Source of the DNA: Gammaproteobacteria bacterium
Lineage (GTDB): Bacteria > Pseudomonadota > Gammaproteobacteria > JABCZS01
Direction of reading: 5' to 3'
NCBI GenBank assembly: GCA_021773275.1
Contig: JAJFKJ010000030.1
Location: forward strand, 79,580 to 143,579
Length of the DNA stretch: 64,000 nucleotides
The notes under the pieces were generated by a model that was not told the origin of the DNA, ran no database searches, and saw only the letters and a program-made list of their open reading frames with translations. This document shows positions 10,001-18,316 of this stretch, one piece after another; the first letter of the stretch is position 1, and each line of letters begins with the position of its first letter. Position numbers and translations under genes: made by a program.

Positions 10001-12788
10001 GTGCATCGACCTCGCTGACGCAGAGCGATAAAGCATCACGGGTAATGTCGCCTTGAGTCAGTTTGGTTTTACCATCAGCGGTTAGTTGGTGTAACGATTG
10101 CTTCAAGGCCGTGGTGGCAAGGTTAAGCTTAAGTTCACGATTAGGTAAATGCATTTTTGTAAGCTTATCAAAGGTTGCCTTGTCTTGCGTGTTTGCTTGC
10201 GATGTAAGGGTAGGCTCAAATTCAGTTTTGATGGATTCTAAGGCTCGCAGCACGCCTTGTGGGCTATCGGTATAAAGCGTGACATTTTTGTCAATTAAAG
10301 CTGGCATCCCTTTGAGTACATTGATAGCGTGCATGGCCCTGCAATCAAGTTTTACATTTTCAATGTCTTTAGCTTGTCTCGCAGGGTGCTGACAATAGCC
10401 ATGGTCAGCATAAATAGGACGGCTGCCCTCATGCTTATCTTTTAAGTGCAGCACAAAAGACTTGTCTTGGCCTGTTAGCTTTAAAGTAATCGCATGTTCG
10501 TCCATACTAACCACGCGACCATTTTTGCCCTGATACTGCTTGCCGTAGATATCAAAGCTCGCTAAAATTAACCTGTCACCCGCACTGACTTTTATCGAAC
10601 GTTCGTTAAATAGAGCGAGGTCTTTAAAGTGGGTGACATTATCAAGGTCGAGTTTATGCACTGAATGTTGTTTGCTATGGCTCAATAAAAGCGTATTACC
10701 CTCAATGCCTGTTACTTTGAAATGGTCGCTGGCTTTAATTTTGGCATCATCTTGGTCTTTTTCATGAATACCAATTAGACCAAGATTATTCAGCCGTATC
10801 ATGTCGCTCACTTTATACGTGCTAACACGGCTTAACTCAGTACCACTTACATAACGATGTACATAATTTGTAATTGGCATTCCATCGGAAAGTTTGCCAT
10901 CTTTGACCAGTTGCTCACGCACAAGCTTATTTACGGTATCTGCCTGATAGGATAGAAGCAGGGTGTTATCTTTGTTGGAGTATTGCTTGGCAAACTGTTC
11001 AATAAAGTTGCCATCGCCCAGGCTTTGCATCCTTGGCACGTAGCTTGGAGCTAGGCGATTATCTAGTCCAACTTCAAAACTTGCGCGTGGCACATGCGGC
11101 GCAATCTGCTCAATAGGTGAGAGCCGCCTATCAATCACATGGACATCTTTATCGTTGGCCCAAATAATTTTTGAACCGCTTTGATTTGCAGCACTCACAA
11201 TGTCGCGCATTTGATGATTCAGCAGCTTCTCTGCACCATGCACGACAAATACACTGCCAGGCTTAATAAAGGCTTTCGCGATATAGTTTAACCCCCAAGT
11301 CTTAAGCCCTGCTTGCTCACAAATTTTTCTATCAATGCTGGATGCAGTGATGTGAAAGATTTTAATGCCCAGGGTGTTTGCAAAGCCAGTGGCACGCGAT
11401 ATAAAAACTTTATCTGCTTTTGGGCAAAGGTTATCTACAATCATCTGGCTAGCGCTTGAGGCTGTTGCAAAATCAATAATATATTTGTAGACATGACTGT
11501 CTTCAAGGTTTTTCATCTCCTTGGTAATAACCCACTTAGCTGCGGCATAGCTAATAATGCCAAAGTCCAAGTTAAAGCCGCGCTTTTGTGCGTTAACTTG
11601 AAGAGCATGACCAATCACAGCATTCTGCGCCGACATATAATATTCTTGGCGCTTACTTGCCTCATGCGCATTTAAGCGTACATCGCGAATCAATCCTGAC
11701 ACCTTGACCTCAAGAAAGGCTGCCTCAATATGCTTAGGCAGCACTTTCTTGCCAACGGCAAGGTTGGTGGCTTTGTGGATAATTTCGCGCTGCGCGTACA
11801 TGCGCTTGCCTTCATCAAGATTCATAACAGCGGCTTGTACCGCTTCAAACGCAATGCTGCCGGTATGCCGCATCCGAAAGCCTGGCCCGGTTCTAAATTG
11901 CTCAAAACCCTTACCCAAATCAAAGCCTAAGCTTTGTGCAAGTAGTGCTACCTCGGCTCGCCATTTGACTTGTTGAATATCAAGGGGTGAGGCTTCCTTG
12001 TTCTTGCGAGTTGTCAGATTGACTCTATCCATAGTTTTTGCGTCAAACTGACCTGCCTCAAATGCCTTTTCCATCATTTGCTCACGGCGTTTAGAGAAAA
12101 GTTTAATGATTTCTTTAGGTACGCCATTAATCTCGAAGGTGCCTTTCTCGCACGTTATTTCAACTTCATAGCCCAGCTTTTGCAATTCAATGGCAAGAAA
12201 AGATCGGTAAATGACGCCCGCCAGCATGGATGCATCATAAACGGCGTCATAATGAAGGCAGCGAAACTTTTCATCCAGTTTTTGGCAAAGATTAAGCAAT
12301 ACGCAATGAGTATGAATTTGCGGGTCAAGCTCACGCGATAACATCTCAAGGAATTTTGCGAAAGCTACCCTGTCGGCGGGCGCAGGCTCACCCTTGACAC
12401 GGGTTTGCAGAATATTTTTTTCAATGTATGTGAGTGCTTGCACCACAGCGCGGTTATGTGCCTCAACAATCTGCTTATCGCCGTAAATAAGTGCTAGAAT
12501 TGAAGCAGACTTAGGCGCAGAAAAGGTCAAATCAATGCCGGGGCGGTGATTGATGTTGTCACCTTCTCTGCGCCCAAGTACTTCGCCATTGGGCAGCTTG
12601 CCCTCTAAAAGACTTTTAAAGTCTTCCATGGTTGGTTTTTTGTTGGCATAGAGCTTACCCAAAACCTTGCCTTGCCACTCAATATTTACTTTAAACTCAC
12701 CGCCATTACCACCAGCATAGTAATCAAGCACGCCTTGGTAGTAGCCGACGGCGTCTTTGGCACTACTGAGATTTTTAAGTGATAGCAT
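7017..12788 (-). CDS. traI: MobF relaxase-helicase fused to a Toprim domain (TraI)
   Basis: 1923 residues. The N-terminal TrwC/TraI relaxase domain carries two tyrosine pairs at 16-17 and 23-24, the same numbers as in F TraI, and an HTH metal motif (His159, His161). At the position of the usual first metal ligand I read Glu148 instead of His. A RecD-like superfamily 1 helicase follows, with Walker A GPAGSAKT near residue 1030 and VDESS downstream. The last 250 residues hold a Toprim-type module (AEGPETG near 1763, VCGDND near 1806) as in conjugative primases. It nicks oriT, attaches to the strand and unwinds it for transfer; the extra domain may prime or process DNA in the recipient. Its start codon shares one base with the end of traD, so the RHH gene, traD and traI form one operon. 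Confidence 0.93.
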   Translation of the reverse strand: MLSLKNLSSAKDAVGYYQGVLDYYAGGNGGEFKVNIEWQGKVLGKLYANKKPTMEDFKSLLEGKLPNGEVLGRREGDNINHRPGIDLTFSAPKSASILALIYGDKQIVEAHNRAVVQALTYIEKNILQTRVKGEPAPADRVAFAKFLEMLSRELDPQIHTHCVLLNLCQKLDEKFRCLHYDAVYDASMLAGVIYRSFLAIELQKLGYEVEITCEKGTFEINGVPKEIIKLFSKRREQMMEKAFEAGQFDAKTMDRVNLTTRKNKEASPLDIQQVKWRAEVALLAQSLGFDLGKGFEQFRTGPGFRMRHTGSIAFEAVQAAVMNLDEGKRMYAQREIIHKATNLAVGKKVLPKHIEAAFLEVKVSGLIRDVRLNAHEASKRQEYYMSAQNAVIGHALQVNAQKRGFNLDFGIISYAAAKWVITKEMKNLEDSHVYKYIIDFATASSASQMIVDNLCPKADKVFISRATGFANTLGIKIFHITASSIDRKICEQAGLKTWGLNYIAKAFIKPGSVFVVHGAEKLLNHQMRDIVSAANQSGSKIIWANDKDVHVIDRRLSPIEQIAPHVPRASFEVGLDNRLAPSYVPRMQSLGDGNFIEQFAKQYSNKDNTLLLSYQADTVNKLVREQLVKDGKLSDGMPITNYVHRYVSGTELSRVSTYKVSDMIRLNNLGLIGIHEKDQDDAKIKASDHFKVTGIEGNTLLLSHSKQHSVHKLDLDNVTHFKDLALFNERSIKVSAGDRLILASFDIYGKQYQGKNGRVVSMDEHAITLKLTGQDKSFVLHLKDKHEGSRPIYADHGYCQHPARQAKDIENVKLDCRAMHAINVLKGMPALIDKNVTLYTDSPQGVLRALESIKTEFEPTLTSQANTQDKATFDKLTKMHLPNRELKLNLATTALKQSLHQLTADGKTKLTQGDITRDALSLCVSEVDAHNMRQGFKQLLESGELVKDGKYFTANWVTQNRDALIDAFKGLADEAGPKKEDEPSARPMPPTLTDSGVKEYLKKNGIKLGKDPTQAIIDLVSGERGLALLQGPAGSAKTSLVLKHVASLFQAQKCKVIGIAPQHSQKDELARKAGIDTMTIQKFLQLDKSYKLDDLLVKEKSVILVDESSMLSYKDMLDLTFIANRFSARMIFAGDAQQLDSPRSAQPFLHLQQEEGVQVGKLKEILRQCKIKRPELHKAITELTRLEPGQQATSLTPYLRHSDENKSLMDTLCDIYHKLPQFLKDDCLVLTLTNAERQAINERLCIQGGERFNQVMLQNADLGSEQRYYAAYYKEDNIIRFNKEIKSHGITAQSYWQVVGIDAHKNTLTLAECQINKDGELKREQIIEIDPNQRIFHRHNTLEYFEAKEQSFAMGEKVMLTNNIRHTSDIALNTSKQGIVKSFNDTHFSVDFGKGEVVSFQRNHMQHAHMGLAYARTYYNAQSLDARCVLMLADNENRHMLDHSANYVGATRVKEYLRIFTQDKDAYLRLTEKSHHGHINYKALDKQANNEQILRNGPSRAIDEGKLLSHLNEKIERHATTIFGEAKLETKDALIFGSDDPKRGIVVMTNDKDGIKRGDCLFGGIQFDFVALIETKYDISRNQALKYATEKMMGNPIEDYYKLTDREVAEKQTQRAELQKEDERMTALNLRREKAIQQEKIGRAKSIRFAQSLYSKSQPATNTPAEKYLVQHRHIPQHIIKEHPRDIRHIVHNGHHALLMPLRDKNKNIQAVQLVYLDAKTSNKTVAIIGKGDNKKELSKQTIGPMRGASIQIGNPYGIPHIAEGPETGLSVLAMNPNAKVHISCSLSNMANVPLELAPPDIIVCGDNDKLVINGEEKQKPLLNMLNKLTEKHWNANLILPELINSKKTDFNDLLKLKDLESAKNEFEKLANSSMAFEQKDFNGEVRDNLDREIVLKPEHESAKGKLNKLIDNDLKRSIELSR

Positions 12789-14704
12789 TAGTGCCCCTGC
12801 TCGTTATTTGACTCTAGTGGCGCGATACGTGGCGCGGTTTTTTTCCGGTTGTTCTTGGCTGGCTTATTATTTTGCTTGTTGGTATCTTCCCCATGCATTT
12901 GTTGTGCGTCGCTCTCACCCTCAATGTTATTTTTGGACGGTTCGGGTTCGCATTTAGGTGTTTGTTTCATGGCAATAGGAATAGGTAGCATTTTTGCTAT
13001 AAAACCATCAGCTATCTTGGGCAGTGTGCAAATAGGTACTTTAATTTTGGCAACAGGGTGCTCACCCGATAATCGCAGAAATGCTTGTCGAGCGTGTAAG
13101 CCTGTAACTTCATTAGGCATCACTAAATCAATGACCCTGCGTTGCTGACTTAGGCTTACGCCATCACGGATGGTGTTAGCACCCAGAGATGTGCTCTCAA
13201 CTCGCTCAATCACCTCTTGCTGGCCTAAATCGCGTGATGCAAATTGCGCTGAATCGGCGTCATTACAAGCAAAATATACGCGCGTTCCATACATGGCCGA
13301 TAAGGCTTGTGCGCTAGCAATGCCAGATAATGCTACTGCTTGCGCGGTGGTTTGATAACCTGATATAACTTGAATACCACGTTTCCCCCCTCTGGCGCGT
13401 ACTTCTTGCAAGGAACGAGAAGGATTAAGGCTCGCTTCTTCGTCAATCACAATCGCAATCTTTCGGCTGGGGTCTTCATCCAGTGTCAACATCTCATTAG
13501 CGACCACATCCAGGATAACGGAGAGCAATGGCTTAAAGGTTTCGTGCATGTCTTCGCGGGATGTAATAAATAGCCAAGCATCATTTTTATCGTGCACCCA
13601 GTTGCGAATAGAGAACCCACCCTGTGTATCTTCCAGCAATTCTAAACAGCGAAGATAAGCTGCCAGGGTGGATTTAACACTTAACGCTAGCTTTTCGGCA
13701 TCACGACTGACCAATGATTCTGCGATTGTGCCTTTTAAGGCGTCCTCGAGAACCTTTAAGTCAGCGGTGGTGAGAAGCGAAAGTAAACGCTTGATGCCTG
13801 GCTTATTCCTGGCTTCCCCCTGGTATTCAGCCCGCTCTCGCAATACTACTTTGGCAGTTTCCAAGAATAAGACTCGGGCAGCTTGGTTCCAAAATGGGTC
13901 AGCCCCATTTTTAGGCTCAGGAACCAAGCTTGCTGCCATGTATTCAAGTTGCGACTCATTGCGGGCATCATTCCAAAAATCCCAAGGCTTGGCGCGTTTA
14001 TCCATGGGGTTGATAATGGTATCGTGCGCATTACTCGCCCCGCGATAAAAGTATTTTAATGCGCTGCACTCAGGGTCAATCACAATCACCTTGTAACCTT
14101 CTTCGCGAAAACCTGTTAGCAGCTCTAAAATACCCTGGGTCTTACCGCTACCCGTGGCTCCCACTAGCAAGATATGTTTACGTCTTTTTTCTTTAACAAG
14201 CGGTACGCCGCCAATGGTGATGCGCGATGCTTTAAGTTGGAGCTGCAAGCGCCGTTTAAGGGCGGCAGGGGATACCAGCTTTGCGCCCCGCATAAACTTC
14301 CGTTTAGAGTGCATGTAGCCTTTCAGGGCGAGCAGGCAGCCCAAAAACAAATAGCCTGCCAGAATCCACCAAAGCAGCCGTCTTGATTGAATGATGTAAG
14401 CGTGCCTGACTTTCGTGACAACAGTATTCACTTCACGGGTGGCCAAAAATTCACCTGCGGTCACCGTATAATTCTTGCCGTTGCTCCACTCAACAACCAT
14501 CTCAGCATTATCACTCGAGAAGGATTTTGTGAGCCAGTATTGCCAAGCAAGTTTTCGCTCAAAATTACTCGTCTTATGTAAAAATAAAGCAGCCAGCAGC
14601 ACTGCATAAGCCAGCACTGAAAACACGGTGAGCTTGATGACCACTTGTATCCACATCAGAACCTGATGGACAATTATCTGGCCGCCACGAGTAAAGTAAC
14701 GCAT
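12788..14704 (-). CDS. traD: Type IV coupling protein TraD
   Basis: 638 residues. Two N-terminal transmembrane helices (about 14-42 and 109-128) flank a periplasmic loop. A hexameric AAA-type ATPase domain follows with Walker A GATGSGKT at 182-189 and a Walker B region (IAIVIDEEASL). The C-terminal tail is hydrophilic and acidic/basic mixed. TraD receives the relaxase-bound strand at the inner membrane and feeds it to the type IV channel. It overlaps the upstream RHH gene by a single base (14704) and traI by one base, so all three are translated together. This is a typical F/MobF partner set. Confidence 0.93.
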   Translation of the reverse strand: MRYFTRGGQIIVHQVLMWIQVVIKLTVFSVLAYAVLLAALFLHKTSNFERKLAWQYWLTKSFSSDNAEMVVEWSNGKNYTVTAGEFLATREVNTVVTKVRHAYIIQSRRLLWWILAGYLFLGCLLALKGYMHSKRKFMRGAKLVSPAALKRRLQLQLKASRITIGGVPLVKEKRRKHILLVGATGSGKTQGILELLTGFREEGYKVIVIDPECSALKYFYRGASNAHDTIINPMDKRAKPWDFWNDARNESQLEYMAASLVPEPKNGADPFWNQAARVLFLETAKVVLRERAEYQGEARNKPGIKRLLSLLTTADLKVLEDALKGTIAESLVSRDAEKLALSVKSTLAAYLRCLELLEDTQGGFSIRNWVHDKNDAWLFITSREDMHETFKPLLSVILDVVANEMLTLDEDPSRKIAIVIDEEASLNPSRSLQEVRARGGKRGIQVISGYQTTAQAVALSGIASAQALSAMYGTRVYFACNDADSAQFASRDLGQQEVIERVESTSLGANTIRDGVSLSQQRRVIDLVMPNEVTGLHARQAFLRLSGEHPVAKIKVPICTLPKIADGFIAKMLPIPIAMKQTPKCEPEPSKNNIEGESDAQQMHGEDTNKQNNKPAKNNRKKTAPRIAPLESNNEQGH

Positions 14705-15042
14705 CAGTCCCCTCCATCATTTTCTTGATCATAAAAATACTCGGCGCGTTGCTCATAAGCTGAGCTTGCAAGCCTGGGGTCAGTCAACGCGGTGAAGTTG
14801 CGCAGCAAAATCAATGTTTCATAAGTTAACTCCTGTATTTTGGTGGCCTCAGCTAGTATTTCGCCGCCTAAATAATTTGGGCTGGCGGTTGCCAACGCCT
14901 CGTGGTGAGGGCATAGGCATAGCCTCCCAAGCATCAACTCCACCATAAGTGTGTTGATGGATTTTTTTTGTATTTTTGCTTGGCGCTTAATAGCAATATA
15001 CTCATTAGCGTTTAATCGCGTTGTAACTTTTGTGACTTTCAT
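14704..15042 (-). CDS. Ribbon-helix-helix relaxosome accessory protein (TraM/MobC-like)
   Basis: 112 residues. An upstream GTG at 15048 overlaps the AGGAGG ribosome site, so I start at the ATG at 15042, 5 bases after it. The N-terminal 45 residues (KVTTRLNANEY, then a helix with IKRQAK) read as a ribbon-helix-helix DNA-binding fold. The C-terminal part is helical and acidic at the end. Placed as the first gene of the traD-traI operon and next to the repeat-rich candidate oriT, it probably binds those repeats and recruits TraI and TraD, as TraM does for F. Exact family not identified. Confidence 0.7.
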   Translation of the reverse strand: MKVTKVTTRLNANEYIAIKRQAKIQKKSINTLMVELMLGRLCLCPHHEALATASPNYLGGEILAEATKIQELTYETLILLRNFTALTDPRLASSAYEQRAEYFYDQENDGGD

Positions 15043-15142
15043 CTTCACCTCCTGTTAATGCACGATAGGCTATAAACCGTCTCAGAGGTGAGACACACGG
15101 ATATTTTTTGAAATAAAATTCCAGTACAGGAAAGCAAGCACA

Positions 15143-15310
15143 TGCTGTCAAAGTTTTTCTCAGTGACGGCATTTTTAAAAAATATGCGGACGTAGCTTGC
15201 TGAAAACTAATAAGAAAATCGTCGATTTTCTTTAATGCCGTCAAATAGATGTTTGTGGCCGTCAAATTACCTTGAATATGACGGCAGAATGCCGTAAAAA
15301 TGCCAGCATT
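15143..15310. other. Candidate oriT / relaxosome binding region
   Basis: The non-coding stretch 15043-15510 between the relaxosome operon and the DUF6471 gene contains repeated copies of an 8-base motif in both orientations: TGACGGCA at 15164-15171 and 15279-15286, TGCCGTCA at 15236-15243, and close variants at 15143-15150, 15257-15264 and 15290-15297. A hairpin (GAAAATC, 3-base loop, GATTTTC) sits among them at 15214-15230. Iterated motifs plus a hairpin upstream of an RHH gene and a MobF relaxase operon is the usual makeup of an oriT. The nick site itself cannot be read. The remainder of the gap (15311-15510) shows no gene. Confidence 0.55.
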
Positions 15311-15510
15311 ACGCCGGCAAATGGAAAACCCAACTTCCTTTTTGTAAAACAAAAGGTTACGTGAATATAACAGCAGCAACAAAGTTGCGTAGGGTGTGTC
15401 TCTTTAATTTCCCACAGGCGCGGTGAGCGCAAATCGGTTTTATAGTTAATGGTTGGGTTTTAAAGTTACGGGTGTTGCGGGTAAATGATGCGATTTGTTA
15501 AGCGCTGTGC

Positions 15511-15780
15511 TTAGCTTTTAGTTGCCCAGTAGTCTTTGAGGGATATACGACTTGAGCCTAGGGTAACTTCATCAACGCCTACTACATACAAGCATTGGAA
15601 TAAAAAATCAGCCGTGAATCTTCCGGCATTTATCCGCATACGTAGGCCAGCATCTTCCGGCGCATCAAATCCTGCTGCCCGTAATTTCTCACCCAGTTGC
15701 GAAACCTTAATGCTTTGACGGGCCATTTCAGCCTTAAGAATACCCTTTGCCAGTTGGCCATAATCTTTATCAATTTTCAT
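15511..15780 (-). CDS. DUF6471-like small helix-turn-helix protein
   Basis: 89 residues from the ATG at 15780, with AGGA 8 bases upstream; the longer open frame to 15861 lacks a ribosome site and its extra residues look non-native. The sequence (YGQLAKGILKAEMARQ, then VSQLGEKL) matches the small DUF6471 proteins often found on plasmids and islands, which look like minimal helix-turn-helix proteins. It is divergent from ardB. A regulatory role in the leading region is plausible but unproven. Confidence 0.6.
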   Translation of the reverse strand: MKIDKDYGQLAKGILKAEMARQSIKVSQLGEKLRAAGFDAPEDAGLRMRINAGRFTADFLFQCLYVVGVDEVTLGSSRISLKDYWATKS

Positions 15781-15897
15781 GTTTGTATCCTGTCTGCCAG
15801 GATTAAGAATACAACCAAAAGAATGGTATTGCAAACAGCAATACCACCAAAAACCAGCCAAAATATAATAAAAACATTAATAAACGTAATGAAAAGC

Positions 15898-15925
15898 TTG
15901 CGTTTCATAAAGAAATCGCTATAAT
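15898..15925 (+). promoter_or_regulatory. Promoter of ardB
   Basis: TTGCGT (15898-15903) and TATAAT (15920-15925) are separated by 16 bases, about 40 bases before the ardB start. The -10 box is a perfect consensus. Confidence 0.5.
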
Positions 15926-15964
15926 TAAGCCATGGGGAATAAGTTAATACAAGGAAATAAAACA

Positions 15965-16408
15965 ATGATTGAGCAAGCCATTACGAAAGCCATCACAGCA
16001 AGCCCAGTGTCTGAAAGTAGGCGTATAAATTTTGTGCCAAACAAACTACCTAAGTATTTTTTGCAATTTGAAGGGTTGCTTTTTGATTGGGCAGGTCGAG
16101 GTATTGAACATTATAGCGGAGGGTATTGGGATTTCTTCGAGCTATCTAATGGTGGTTTTTATTGGGCGCTTAATGATACTGAAAACCATTATTCTTTTAC
16201 CTCAATAAATGGTTATAGCCATCCTGGTTTAAGTGCTGATGTCATTGGTATTATCGTTACGCTGTATGCGCTATGCCATCTGGCTGAAATCGCACACACT
16301 AAAGGAGACGAAGGCCATGCGGATACGATTATCAAGCATTACTACAAGCTAAGAGATTTTGCTAGCGAGCATAGTGAAGCTGGGGTGATTTTCAGGGCAA
16401 TTGACTAA
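15965..16408 (+). CDS. ardB: Antirestriction protein ArdB/KlcA family
   Basis: 147 residues from the ATG at 15965, with AAGGA 9 bases upstream; an in-frame ATG at 15932 lacks a ribosome site. The central GGYWDFFELSNGGFYWAL block and the C-terminal LRDFASEHSEAG block are hallmarks of ArdB/KlcA. These proteins block type I restriction of incoming DNA without binding it as a DNA mimic. A location next to the candidate oriT fits a leading-region gene that enters the recipient first and protects the element. A terminator-like hairpin follows. Confidence 0.85.
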   Translation: MIEQAITKAITASPVSESRRINFVPNKLPKYFLQFEGLLFDWAGRGIEHYSGGYWDFFELSNGGFYWALNDTENHYSFTSINGYSHPGLSADVIGIIVTLYALCHLAEIAHTKGDEGHADTIIKHYYKLRDFASEHSEAGVIFRAID

Positions 16409-16414
16409 CGAGTG

Positions 16415-16440
16415 GGGCTGTACCAGGCGGCCCATTTTTT
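16415..16440 (+). terminator. Rho-independent terminator after ardB
   Basis: A 6-bp GC-rich stem (16415-16420 with 16428-16433, one G-U pair) with a 7-base loop is followed by A and six T residues, just after the ardB stop. Confidence 0.6.
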
Positions 16441-16604
16441 GAAAAAAAAGGTACGATGATTAAAGGCTGCAGAAAAAGCTTATATAAATTCACAAAAGTT
16501 AAGCAATGAGGAGTGCGGCGAGCTTTTAGGTATATGTAAAAATCAAAATGATATTGCAGTAATTAATAAGCTGTAAAAAGAAACAAAAAAATCAGGAGAA
16601 AATC

Positions 16605-16781
16605 ATGAAAAGAGAGATTAGCTTAAACGCAAAATACTGCGAAGCAGTGAAACCATTTAGCACTAGTGAAAAGCTGCAACGACATATAGAACGAATTACG
16701 TTGTTGCAGGAGATGCTAGAGGAAGAGGAATCACAAGTATTGCAATATATGCGCCAGGGACTTAAGGCGGCTTCTTGCTGA
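16605..16781 (+). CDS. Small charged helical protein, unknown
   Basis: 58 residues. The ATG at 16605 is preceded by AGGAG with good spacing. The product is helical with a coiled-coil-like second half (SEKLQRHIERITLLQEMLEEEE). No family recognised. It lies between ardB and another unknown gene in the presumed leading region, where small regulators and anti-defence genes gather. Confidence 0.5.
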   Translation: MKREISLNAKYCEAVKPFSTSEKLQRHIERITLLQEMLEEEESQVLQYMRQGLKAASC

Positions 16782-16847
16782 TATGGTTGTGAGTTGCGTG
16801 CGGTGACGTAAGTTGTCGTACGCATTTTTTTAAAAAGGAGAAATAGT

Positions 16848-17234
16848 ATGTATTGGATGAATGGCGAGGCAATAGAATATCTGCGAAAAATGCTTGGCAA
16901 CGACGAAGAAAGGCGGATGGATTTTGAAAACATGTTCTTTGGAAGTGTTAAACAGTATTGTAGCGATATCCTAATAGGGAGCTGGACCCCAAAGAAAGCT
17001 GCAAACGAAGCTAGTTATTTTGCACCAGAGAGTGCCCAGCAGGCCTGCATCAAAACCAACCACCGTAAGGAGGCTCAAAGTATATCAAGCGATGGGGCAG
17101 GGCTTATTCTCACCTACAAGACTGTAATGCAAATGCACCAGAATAAGAACGAACTGCATGGTTGGCAGCAGGCCCTGGAAGAGACTGTAACAACACACCC
17201 TGAAAAAGAGGTGATGGGATGGGTCTTAAGGTAA
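16848..17234 (+). CDS. Hypothetical leading-region protein
   Basis: 128 residues starting at an ATG with AAGGAG 7 bases upstream. Soluble, no membrane segment or known motif. The middle contains SWTPKKAANEASYFAPESA and the protein is rich in Glu, Gln, His and Lys. Function unknown; context (ardB upstream, toxin-antitoxin downstream) suggests establishment or anti-defence, by association only. Confidence 0.55.
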   Translation: MYWMNGEAIEYLRKMLGNDEERRMDFENMFFGSVKQYCSDILIGSWTPKKAANEASYFAPESAQQACIKTNHRKEAQSISSDGAGLILTYKTVMQMHQNKNELHGWQQALEETVTTHPEKEVMGWVLR

Positions 17235-17304
17235 AAAATAACTGGTGATGACTGAGAGGAAAACAATGGCTATCTCAAATGTAACGCAATACAGTTTGCG
17301 AAAC

Positions 17305-17333
17305 TTGCAATCGTACTACTTTACTGGTACACT
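17305..17333 (+). promoter_or_regulatory. Promoter of the toxin-antitoxin pair, apparently leaderless
   Basis: TTGCAA (17305-17310), a 17-base spacer and TACACT (17328-17333) with a TG one base before it (extended -10). The toxin ATG begins only 6 bases after the -10 box, so transcription would start at or next to the start codon. Confidence 0.5.
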
Positions 17334-17338
17334 TAACT

Positions 17339-17731
17339 ATGAATAAGAGGGAGTTAGAGTGCATCGCCTATGAGGGCGCGTGTTTTACAGTTGAATGGTA
17401 CCTTGATGTCAGGGGTAAGTCTCAAGCCTTAGGGTATTATCAATCGCTTCCTAGAGCTGAGCGTATCCTCTTGCTGAGGCTGTTTAAGCTGATCGCAGAG
17501 GAGGGTGAAATCAGAGATAAAACGAAATTCAGGCATGAGGGTGATAAGATTTTTGCCTTTAAACCTCAGCCGGAACGTTTTCTCTGCTTCTTTTACAAGG
17601 AAGGAAAGATTGTTGTAACAAATGCTTTTAGAAAAAAGCAGCAGAAGCTCCCTCAGCGTGAAAAAGATAGGGCGCTAAAAGCAAAGGAAAGTTACCTAAG
17701 ACGTGTTAAAACAGGTGAGTATTATGAGTAA
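17339..17731 (+). CDS. HigB/RelE-superfamily toxin (Gp49-like)
   Basis: 130 residues. The pattern FTVEWYLD ... FKLIAEEG ... KFRHEGDKIFAFKPQPERFLCFFYKEGKIVVTNAFRKK is that of the phage Gp49/HigB branch of RelE-type ribosome-dependent mRNA interferases. Such toxins cut mRNA in the ribosomal A site. The gene has no ribosome binding site and its promoter abuts the start codon. It overlaps the antitoxin gene by 8 bases in toxin-first order, typical of higBA. On an integrative element it would select for retention. Confidence 0.75.
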   Translation: MNKRELECIAYEGACFTVEWYLDVRGKSQALGYYQSLPRAERILLLRLFKLIAEEGEIRDKTKFRHEGDKIFAFKPQPERFLCFFYKEGKIVVTNAFRKKQQKLPQREKDRALKAKESYLRRVKTGEYYE

Positions 17732-18029
17732 AGATAAAAAAATAAAATCAACCTTTGAAAAAGAGATGCAAGACCCTGCGTTTCGCAAGGCGTTTAAAGA
17801 ATCATACAAAGAACTCTTGCTTGATGAAATTATTGTTGCGATGATGGAAGAAGATGAGCAGTCTGTACGCAAGCTCGCCAAAGAAGCAGGGCTGTCTCCT
17901 GCTGTTATCCAAGCATTGCGCTCGGGCAAGCAAACAGACATAAAGCTTAAAAACTTCATTAAAGTTGCTGGCGCTTGCGGCTATCACCTGGTGCTAGAAA
18001 AAGATGACACACGGGTTCCCATTTCCTGA
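17724..18029 (+). CDS. HigA-type XRE antitoxin
   Basis: 101 residues from the ATG at 17724, which lies inside the toxin's last codons; a longer reading from 17703 is less likely. The middle holds a helix-turn-helix (SVRKLAKEAGLSPAVIQALRSGK) and the sequence fits the XRE antitoxins that pair with Gp49-type toxins. It should bind the toxin and repress the shared promoter at 17305-17333. The following 286 bases up to the LRR gene show no gene. Confidence 0.75.
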   Translation: MSKDKKIKSTFEKEMQDPAFRKAFKESYKELLLDEIIVAMMEEDEQSVRKLAKEAGLSPAVIQALRSGKQTDIKLKNFIKVAGACGYHLVLEKDDTRVPIS

Positions 18030-18316
18030 AGCTGATTTAAAAACCCGCATTAACCCCAACGCCTTGACACAGAGTATCATCTGATTTTGTAACTAAAGAC
18101 CGCTTTACTTCATGGTGTTGGCTTTCAATTTAGCGTTAAGCTAGAAGAAAGGGTGTGCAATCAGAACCGAATCCTACCTGAGCAGAGCATTTTTGCTGGC
18201 TTAAGTTATAAGGCACATGACAATTAATGCTTTGACTAGCGTGTATTTATTTGGCACAATCCAAACGGGCGATAAAATAAAACTGCCACCAGCGTATGTA
18301 TTAGGAAAAATATAGT

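Noticed and set aside
14846..15048. GTG at 15048 as start of the RHH protein
   Set aside because: It overlaps the AGGAGG ribosome site; the ATG at 15042 has proper spacing.
15143..15310. CRISPR array
   Set aside because: The repeats are only 8 bases, irregularly spaced and in both orientations; no cas genes.
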